A DNA stretch of 64,000 nucleotides from Pararhizobium gei (GTDB lineage: Bacteria; Pseudomonadota; Alphaproteobacteria; Rhizobiales; Rhizobiaceae). The position numbers were made by a program, and so were the translations under genes. The DNA lies in contig NZ_CP119409.1 in assembly GCF_029223885.1 (NCBI RefSeq), forward strand, positions 1,576,001 to 1,640,000, read 5' to 3'. This document shows, in pieces, positions 58,106 through 64,000 of the stretch. Under the pieces are notes generated by a model that was not told the origin of the DNA, made no database searches, and worked only from the letters and a program-made list of their open reading frames with translations. Positions within the stretch are counted from its first letter, which is position 1; every line of letters begins with the position of its first letter.

Positions 58106-59671
58106 ATGAAAAATTCACTTCTCCCCTCCCTGAAGACTGTCTTGAAAACCTCGACCGTCGCGGGCCTCGCAGCGGTTATGCTGTCGGCTGGCATTCCAGC
58201 CGCAATCACCCATTCCTTTGCCGCGCCCGTTTCCGTAGAAGCGCCGGCCGTGCCGAGCTTTGCCAATGTCGTTGATGCCGTTTCCCCGGCGGTCGTGTCG
58301 GTGCGCGTCCAGTCGCGCGCCAATCCTGTCTCCGACGATGCCGGCAACGGCTTCAGCTTCGATTTCGGAGGCCGCGGTTTCGAGGATTTGCCGGACGATC
58401 ATCCGTTGAAGCGTTTCTTCAAGGAGTTCGGAGGTCCGAATGGCGGCCGTGACGGCGATCGTCGTGCCGAGCGCGGCCATGGCCCACGCGACGGCAAGCC
58501 CGGCCGCCTGCGCCCGACATCGCAGGGATCCGGCTTCTTCATCTCCGAGGACGGCTATCTCGTAACCAACAATCACGTCGTATCCGACGGGTCGGCATTC
58601 ACCGTCATCCTGAACGACGGGACGGAACTCGACGCCAAGCTGGTCGGCAAGGACAGCCGCACCGATCTTGCCGTGCTGAAGGTCGAGGAGAAGCGCAAGT
58701 TCACCTATGTCAACTGGGCCGACGACAGCAAGGTCCGCGTAGGTGACTGGGTCGTTGCGGTCGGCAACCCCTTTGGCCTCGGCGGCACGGTGACCTCGGG
58801 TATCATTTCGGCGCGCGGCCGCGATATCGGCTCCGGTCCCTATGACGACTACCTGCAAGTCGATGCGGCCGTAAACCGCGGCAACTCGGGTGGCCCGACG
58901 TTCAATCTCAACGGCCAGGTGGTCGGCATCAACACGGCGATCTTCTCGCCATCCGGCGGCAATGTCGGCATCGCCTTCGCCATTCCGGCGTCGGTTGCCA
59001 AGGATGTGGTGGCTGATCTGATGAAGGACGGCGAAGTCTCCCGCGGCTGGCTCGGCGTTCAGATCCAGCCTGTTGACAAGGATGTTGCAGAATCGCTCGG
59101 CCTGGCCGAGGCAAGCGGCGCACTCGTCGTCCAGCCGCAGGCCGGATCGCCGGGCGAAAAAGCCGGGATCAAGAAGGGCGATGTGGTGACCGCCGTCAAT
59201 GGCGAAACCATCAAGGGTCCGCGTGAACTGGCCCGCAAGATCGCCATGATGCGGCCGGGCAGCACGGTCGACGTTGCCCTGTGGCGGGACGGCAAGGCCG
59301 AGAGCGTCAAGCTTGAGATCGGGACGCTGCCGGAAGACACCAAGGAGGCCTCGGCTACGCCTGACCAGCAGGAGGAAGAGACTCAGCCGTCCAGCGAAAA
59401 GGCTTTGGCCGATCTCGGTGTGACGGTCACCCCGGCCGAGGACGGCAGTGGCGTGACGATCTCCTCGGTCGATACGGATTCGGAAGCCAGCGAGCGCGGC
59501 CTGAAGGAAGGCGAGAAGATCGTTTCCGTCAACAACCAGGCGATCAAGTCGGCCGATGATATCCTGGAAGTGCTAGGCGCCGCCCGTAAGGACGGCCGCA
59601 CCAAGGCGCTGTTCCAGATCGAGGCCGACAATGGCAGCCGCTTCGTTGCGCTGCCGATCGATCAAGGCTGA
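58106..59671 (+). CDS. degP: DegP/HtrA-type periplasmic serine protease
   Basis: 521 residues. Signal peptide (about 1-40), catalytic triad H157 (TNNHVV), D187 (RTDLAVLKV) and S261 (GNSGGP), then two PDZ domains (about 290-385 and 420-515). Degrades and refolds damaged envelope proteins. A Gly/Arg/Asp-rich linker near residues 108-135 lies before the protease core. The ATG giving a good signal peptide is chosen. Confidence 0.95.
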   Translation: MKNSLLPSLKTVLKTSTVAGLAAVMLSAGIPAAITHSFAAPVSVEAPAVPSFANVVDAVSPAVVSVRVQSRANPVSDDAGNGFSFDFGGRGFEDLPDDHPLKRFFKEFGGPNGGRDGDRRAERGHGPRDGKPGRLRPTSQGSGFFISEDGYLVTNNHVVSDGSAFTVILNDGTELDAKLVGKDSRTDLAVLKVEEKRKFTYVNWADDSKVRVGDWVVAVGNPFGLGGTVTSGIISARGRDIGSGPYDDYLQVDAAVNRGNSGGPTFNLNGQVVGINTAIFSPSGGNVGIAFAIPASVAKDVVADLMKDGEVSRGWLGVQIQPVDKDVAESLGLAEASGALVVQPQAGSPGEKAGIKKGDVVTAVNGETIKGPRELARKIAMMRPGSTVDVALWRDGKAESVKLEIGTLPEDTKEASATPDQQEEETQPSSEKALADLGVTVTPAEDGSGVTISSVDTDSEASERGLKEGEKIVSVNNQAIKSADDILEVLGAARKDGRTKALFQIEADNGSRFVALPIDQG

Positions 59672-59694
59672 CGCGGATCCCGTGAGGACAAAGG

Positions 59695-59727
59695 CGCCGC
59701 GGACCTTATGGGGTGCGCGGCGTCTTG
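59695..59727 (+). terminator. Hairpin between degP and the response regulator
   Basis: 7-bp GC stem CGCCGCG/CGCGGCG with a 14-base loop, followed by TCTTGCATTT. Could act as a partial terminator, letting limited read-through into the regulator pair. Confidence 0.4.
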
Positions 59728-59815
59728 CATTTGACGGGCGGCGAAGCCCCCCGGACAAGCGATGCCAAGGCAAACCGGTTGTGAAGGATACGAGGCTCGG
59801 ACTATGGTCACACGC

Positions 59816-60505
59816 ATGAAGATTCTTATCATCGAAGACGATCTGGAGGCGGCGGCCTACCTGGCGAAAGCATTTCGCGAGGCGGGCATCGTCTCCGACC
59901 ATGCGAGTGACGGCGAAAGCGGTTTGTTCATGGCCACCGAAAACACCTATGACGTGCTGGTCATCGACCGCATGCTGCCGCGCCGCGACGGGTTGTCGGT
60001 TATTACGGAGCTGCGGAACAAGAGCATACACACGCCGGTGCTTATTCTATCGGCCCTTGGTCAGGTTGACGACCGGGTGACCGGCCTGCGCGCCGGCGGC
60101 GATGACTATCTGCCGAAGCCCTATGCCTTCAACGAGCTTCTTGCCCGTGTCGAAGTCCTTGGCCGCCGCAAGGGTGCGCCGGAACAGGACATGGTCTACC
60201 GGGTCGGCGATCTCGAACTGGACCGCCTGTCGCACAGCGTGCGCCGTCAGGGCAGGGAACTGCTGCTGCAGCCACGCGAATTCCGTCTGCTCGAATATCT
60301 CATGAAGAATGCAGGCCAGGTGGTGACGCGCACCATGCTTCTCGAAAATGTCTGGGACTATCATTTTGACCCCCAGACCAACGTGATCGACGTGCATGTC
60401 TCGCGCCTGCGCTCGAAGATCGAAAAGGACTTCGACCAGCCGCTGCTTCGCACCGTTCGTGGGGCCGGCTACATGATCAAGGAAGACGGGCGCGCGGACG
60501 CATGA
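59816..60505 (+). CDS. OmpR-family response regulator
   Basis: 229 residues. Phosphoacceptor D51 (VLVIDRMLPRRDG), K near 100 (DDYLPKPYAF), C-terminal winged helix (LQPREFRLLEYLMKN to GAGYMIKE). It overlaps the kinase gene by 4 bases and follows degP, so it may control envelope stress. The ATG of MKILIIEDD is chosen; one 4 codons upstream is also possible. Confidence 0.9.
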   Translation: MKILIIEDDLEAAAYLAKAFREAGIVSDHASDGESGLFMATENTYDVLVIDRMLPRRDGLSVITELRNKSIHTPVLILSALGQVDDRVTGLRAGGDDYLPKPYAFNELLARVEVLGRRKGAPEQDMVYRVGDLELDRLSHSVRRQGRELLLQPREFRLLEYLMKNAGQVVTRTMLLENVWDYHFDPQTNVIDVHVSRLRSKIEKDFDQPLLRTVRGAGYMIKEDGRADA

Positions 60506-61911
60506 GCCGGTTGAGCGTCCTTTTCCGCACGACGGCGCTACGCCTTTCGGCCCTCTATCTTCTGCTTTTTTCCCTCTGCGCCGCCTTTCTCGTCTTTTAC
60601 GTAACGGCCATGTCGCAACGGCTGCTGGAGCAGCAGACGAAGGATACCGTGGTAGCAGAGGTTGCGCAGATCGAGGCGATCTACGGCCGGGCAGGTGTCA
60701 ACGGCCTGTTGCGGACATTGGAGCGGCGTGCCCGCCAGCCGGGCGCCAATCTCTACGTCATTGCCGGCCCGACCGGCGAAATTCTGGCCGGCAATGTGGC
60801 AAGCCTGCAGCCGGGTCTTCTGGACAAGGAAGGCTGGACGGGCGAGGCATTCCGCTATCATCGCTATACCGATGAAAGCCGCAAGGAATCGCATGTTGCG
60901 CTGGCGCATGTTTTGGTGCTGGACAACGGTTTGCGCATTCTGGTCGGACGCGACCTGCAGGAGCCGGAGAAGTTCAGGGGGCTGGTCCGCCAGGCGCTTG
61001 TCGTCGCGCTCGGCATCATGGGCATAGGCGCTCTGATCATCTGGTTCGCCATCGGGCGGAATGCCTTGAAGCGCATCGACCGCATGTCGGACGCAAGCAC
61101 GCGGATCATGGCCGGCGATCTCTCGCAGCGCCTGCCGATGAGCGGTTCGGGCGACGAATTCGACCGGTTGTCCGAATCTCTCAACGCCATGCTCGGCCGG
61201 ATCGAAAAGCTCAATGAGGGGTTGCGGCAGGTGTCCGACAATATCGCTCATGACCTGAAGACGCCGCTGACACGCCTGCGCAACAAGGCGGAGGCGGCGT
61301 TGGCGCACCAGAGCACCAATTCGGGCTACCGCGCCTCGCTGGAAGAAATTATCGGCGAATCCGATCAGTTGATCCGCACGTTCAACGCACTTCTGATGAT
61401 CTCGCGGGTGGAGGCTGGTTCTGCCGCAGCTGAAATGAGCGACGTCAATCTCTCGCAAAGCGTTGCCGACTGCGTCGAGTTATACGAGCCGCTCGCTGAC
61501 GAGCACGGGTTGCACCTCCAGGCGGAGGTTCCGCCGGATATCCAACTGACGGGCAACCGCGAATTGATCGGGCAGGCACTGGGCAATCTCATCGACAATG
61601 CGATCAAATATGCCGAGGGCGGCGATAATCCTTTGATCACCGTGCGTCTGGCAAGGCGCGACCGGGACTATGTGATTTCCGTTGCGGACCACGGACCGGG
61701 CATTCCTGCCGACAAGCGTGGCGACGTCGTCGAGCGTTTCGTACGGCTCGACAATAGCCGAAGCAAGCCCGGCACGGGCCTGGGCCTGTCTCTGGTGGAG
61801 GCGGTGATGGAACTGCACCACGGACGCCTCGAATTGACCGACACGCGCATAGCGTCGGAAAACAATCGGGGCTTGACCGCAAGCATGGTTTTCGTGACGC
61901 CTTCCGCCTGA
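60502..61911 (+). CDS. Sensor histidine kinase
   Basis: 469 residues. Membrane segments at about 14-36 and 165-187 enclose a periplasmic domain; HAMP domain, phosphoacceptor H250 (NIAHDLKTPLTR), N box NLIDNAIKYAEGG, G boxes ADHGPGIP and GTGLGLSLV. Partner of the overlapping response regulator. Signal unknown. Confidence 0.9.
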   Translation: MSRLSVLFRTTALRLSALYLLLFSLCAAFLVFYVTAMSQRLLEQQTKDTVVAEVAQIEAIYGRAGVNGLLRTLERRARQPGANLYVIAGPTGEILAGNVASLQPGLLDKEGWTGEAFRYHRYTDESRKESHVALAHVLVLDNGLRILVGRDLQEPEKFRGLVRQALVVALGIMGIGALIIWFAIGRNALKRIDRMSDASTRIMAGDLSQRLPMSGSGDEFDRLSESLNAMLGRIEKLNEGLRQVSDNIAHDLKTPLTRLRNKAEAALAHQSTNSGYRASLEEIIGESDQLIRTFNALLMISRVEAGSAAAEMSDVNLSQSVADCVELYEPLADEHGLHLQAEVPPDIQLTGNRELIGQALGNLIDNAIKYAEGGDNPLITVRLARRDRDYVISVADHGPGIPADKRGDVVERFVRLDNSRSKPGTGLGLSLVEAVMELHHGRLELTDTRIASENNRGLTASMVFVTPSA

Positions 61912-61949
61912 TAGGCATGAACCATCGGGAGCGATGGAGGATGTTCACG

Positions 61950-64000
61950 ATGCAGGACAACCAGCAGAGTCTGAAGGATATAACCGCGTCCGGTCTGCGC
62001 CCGATGAGCCAGGTCGACGGAAAAGCCGTTATCTCCGCACTCAGGGACATGGCGAAGGTTCATCACGAGATTGCCGCCCTGCTGTCGGCCGAGACGCCGA
62101 TCAAGAATTTCATCATCGGCGCCCTTTCCCTTTCGCCCTACCTGCGCGATACCGCCGTGTCGCAACCCGACGTGCTCGTTCGGGCGCTTTCAGGGCCGAT
62201 CCGCCCTTACCTCGAAACATGCGTTCGTGCCGCGCGTGACGCATGGCAAAGCGAAGACGCTGGCAAGCCGCTGTCCGATGGCGAGATCATGGCGCGGTTG
62301 CGCAAGGCCAAGCGCGACATCGCCTTTGCCATCGCGCTCGCCGATCTTGCCCGCATATTCGATGGACGCGAAACGACGCGCTGGCTGAGCGAGTTTGCCG
62401 GCGCTGCGGTCTCCGCTACGGTCGATCATCTGCTGTTAAGCGCGCATGATGCGGCTAAGTTGCATGTGGCCGATCTCGCCTATCCCAGCCAGGCATCCGG
62501 GATTGTGGTTCTTGGCATGGGTAAGCTCGGAGCGTTCGAGCTGAACTACTCCTCCGACATCGACCTTGTCGTGTTCTACGATCCGCAAGCGCCGCTGATC
62601 GCCGATCCCGAGGCGGCGCCGGAGATCTTTGCAAGGCTTTTGCGCCGCCTGATCCGCATTCTTCAGGAGCGCACCGGCGACGGCTATGTCTTCCGCACCG
62701 ATCTCAGGCTGAGGCCGGATCCAGGCGCGACGCCGCTGGCAATCCCTATCGAGGCGGCCATGCTCTATTACGAGAGCAGGGGGCAGAACTGGGAGCGCGC
62801 CGCCTTTATAAAGGCACGGCCGCTGGCTGGCGATGTGCAGGCGGGCGAGGCTTTCCTGCGGGAACTCACGCCCTTCATCTTCAGGAAATATCTCGACTAT
62901 GCCGCTATCGCCGACATCCATTCGATCAAGCGGCAGATCCATGCGCACAAGGGCCACGGGGAGATCGCCGTCAAGGGTCACAATATCAAGCTCGGCCGTG
63001 GCGGTATCCGCGAAATCGAGTTTTTCGTACAGACGCAGCAACTAATCGCGGGCGGGCGGGTGCCCGAACTCAGGCTGCGGGCGACCGAGCCTATGCTCAA
63101 GGCTCTGGCACAGGCCAGATGGATAGACGCGACGACGGCGAAAGACCTCGTTTCGGCCTACTGGTTCCTGAGGGATGTCGAGCATCGGGTGCAGATGGTT
63201 CGCGACGAGCAGACGCATGTCCTGCCGACGACCGATGCCGAGTTGAAGCGCATAGCCTATTTGGCCGGCTTCGCCGATACCGCGACCTTCTCCGTCGCCC
63301 TGTCGCGTGTCCTGAGAACGGTGGAGCACAGCTATATGCAGCTCTTCGAACAGGAAACCAAGCTTTCGGGAGAGACCGGAAACCTTGTCTTCACGGGGCA
63401 GCGGGACGATCCCGATACACTCGAGACCTTGAAAAGGCTCGGTTTCGAGAGGCCGCAGGATATTTCCAGAACGATTCGAACCTGGCACTACGGCCGATAT
63501 CGTGCGACGCAATCGGCCGAGGCCCGGGAAAGGCTGACGGAAATGACGCCGGAACTCCTCAAGGTGTTCGGGCAGAACAAGCGGGCCGATGAGGCCCTGC
63601 TGCGGTTCGACCATTTCCTTGCGGGGCTGCCCGCCGGCATTCAGTTGTTCTCGCTGCTCGGAAACAATCCCGGCTTGCTGTCGCTGATCGTCAACATCAT
63701 GTCGTCAGCCCCCCGGCTGGCTGAGATCATCGCTCGCAAGCCGCATGTCTTCGACGGCATGCTCGACCCGAACCTGCTGGCCGAGTTGCCGACACGGTCC
63801 TATCTGGAAGAGCGGCTTAGCGGGTTTCTTGCCGGCCCACTGCATTATGAAGGTATTCTCGATCGCCTCCGCATCACCGCGTCCGAACAGCGCTTCCTGA
63901 TCGGCATCCGCCTCCTGACCGGGGTTATCACCGGCGCGCAGGCAGGGCAGGCGCTGACCGATCTTGCCGATCTGATCATCTCGGCAGCGCTCGATGCCGT
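61950..64000 (+). CDS. glnE: Glutamine synthetase adenylyltransferase/adenylyl-removing enzyme, partial
   Basis: 684 codons are visible and the frame runs off the right edge (full length is usually near 980). First nucleotidyltransferase domain: GMGKLGAFELNYSSDIDLVVFY with paired Asp near residues 200-208, then GYVFRTDLRLRPDPGATPLAI and GQNWERAAFIKARPLAGD. It switches glutamine synthetase off and on by adding or removing AMP. GGAGG lies 9 bases before the ATG at 61950; an ATG three codons upstream is too close to it. Confidence 0.95.
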   Translation, partial: MQDNQQSLKDITASGLRPMSQVDGKAVISALRDMAKVHHEIAALLSAETPIKNFIIGALSLSPYLRDTAVSQPDVLVRALSGPIRPYLETCVRAARDAWQSEDAGKPLSDGEIMARLRKAKRDIAFAIALADLARIFDGRETTRWLSEFAGAAVSATVDHLLLSAHDAAKLHVADLAYPSQASGIVVLGMGKLGAFELNYSSDIDLVVFYDPQAPLIADPEAAPEIFARLLRRLIRILQERTGDGYVFRTDLRLRPDPGATPLAIPIEAAMLYYESRGQNWERAAFIKARPLAGDVQAGEAFLRELTPFIFRKYLDYAAIADIHSIKRQIHAHKGHGEIAVKGHNIKLGRGGIREIEFFVQTQQLIAGGRVPELRLRATEPMLKALAQARWIDATTAKDLVSAYWFLRDVEHRVQMVRDEQTHVLPTTDAELKRIAYLAGFADTATFSVALSRVLRTVEHSYMQLFEQETKLSGETGNLVFTGQRDDPDTLETLKRLGFERPQDISRTIRTWHYGRYRATQSAEARERLTEMTPELLKVFGQNKRADEALLRFDHFLAGLPAGIQLFSLLGNNPGLLSLIVNIMSSAPRLAEIIARKPHVFDGMLDPNLLAELPTRSYLEERLSGFLAGPLHYEGILDRLRITASEQRFLIGIRLLTGVITGAQAGQALTDLADLIISAALDA

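Noticed and set aside
1..64000. tRNA, rRNA or CRISPR arrays
   Set aside because: No regularly spaced repeats and no recognisable tRNA or rRNA sequence were seen on reading both strands; no search program was available.

Overview
The window comes from an alphaproteobacterium, most likely a member of the Rhizobiaceae (Rhizobium/Agrobacterium/Neorhizobium type). The right-hand chromosomal block carries feuN-feuP-feuQ, the cytochrome c maturation operon ccmI-ccmE-ccmF-ccmH (cycHJKL), a DegP-type protease, a two-component pair and glnE, a combination typical of rhizobia. DNA is GC-rich throughout, with AT-richer accessory patches.

From base 1 to about 22.57 kb lies the left half of a Mu-like transposable prophage, transcribed on the minus strand and cut by the window edge. 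From right to left it holds the left end with repeated AGGTCCGAA motifs, a secreted accessory protein and an S24 repressor (both plus strand), Ner, accessory genes and ParB, MuA and MuB, a run of small early genes, GemA, a Mor-like activator, lysis genes, packaging genes (gp27/gp28), portal, F, G and the I protease/scaffold. The portal frame closes at an A9 tract, while the -1 frame continues as apparent portal C-terminus straight into F.

From about 22.58 to 50.3 kb lies a gene-transfer-agent-like (RcGTA-type) cluster in g2-g15 order, heavily invaded. Its terminase gene is hit twice. The Mu-like prophage separates its N-terminal part, which is not in the window. A second element of 10.5 kb (23059-33552) splits off its C-terminal 42 codons, with an 8-bp direct repeat at the two junctions. 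This second element encodes an integrase, an AlpA-like regulator, HNH nuclease, large terminase, HK97-type capsid, connector, protease, portal and head-tail adaptor, but no tail, lysis or primase genes. It therefore looks like a capsid-forming satellite (cf-PICI-like). Two further cargo insertions sit in the GTA cluster: a CopG/ParE toxin-antitoxin pair between portal and protease, and an AT-richer three-gene TIGR04255-type operon between g11 and g12. The tail genes g8-g15 look intact.

From about 50.3 kb to the end is conserved chromosome: a holin-like gene, feuNPQ (envelope/osmotic signalling linked to cyclic glucan export in Sinorhizobium), a 17-kDa-antigen-like lipoprotein, the ccm operon, degP with a downstream response regulator/kinase pair, and the first 684 codons of glnE. 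No tRNA, rRNA or CRISPR array was seen.
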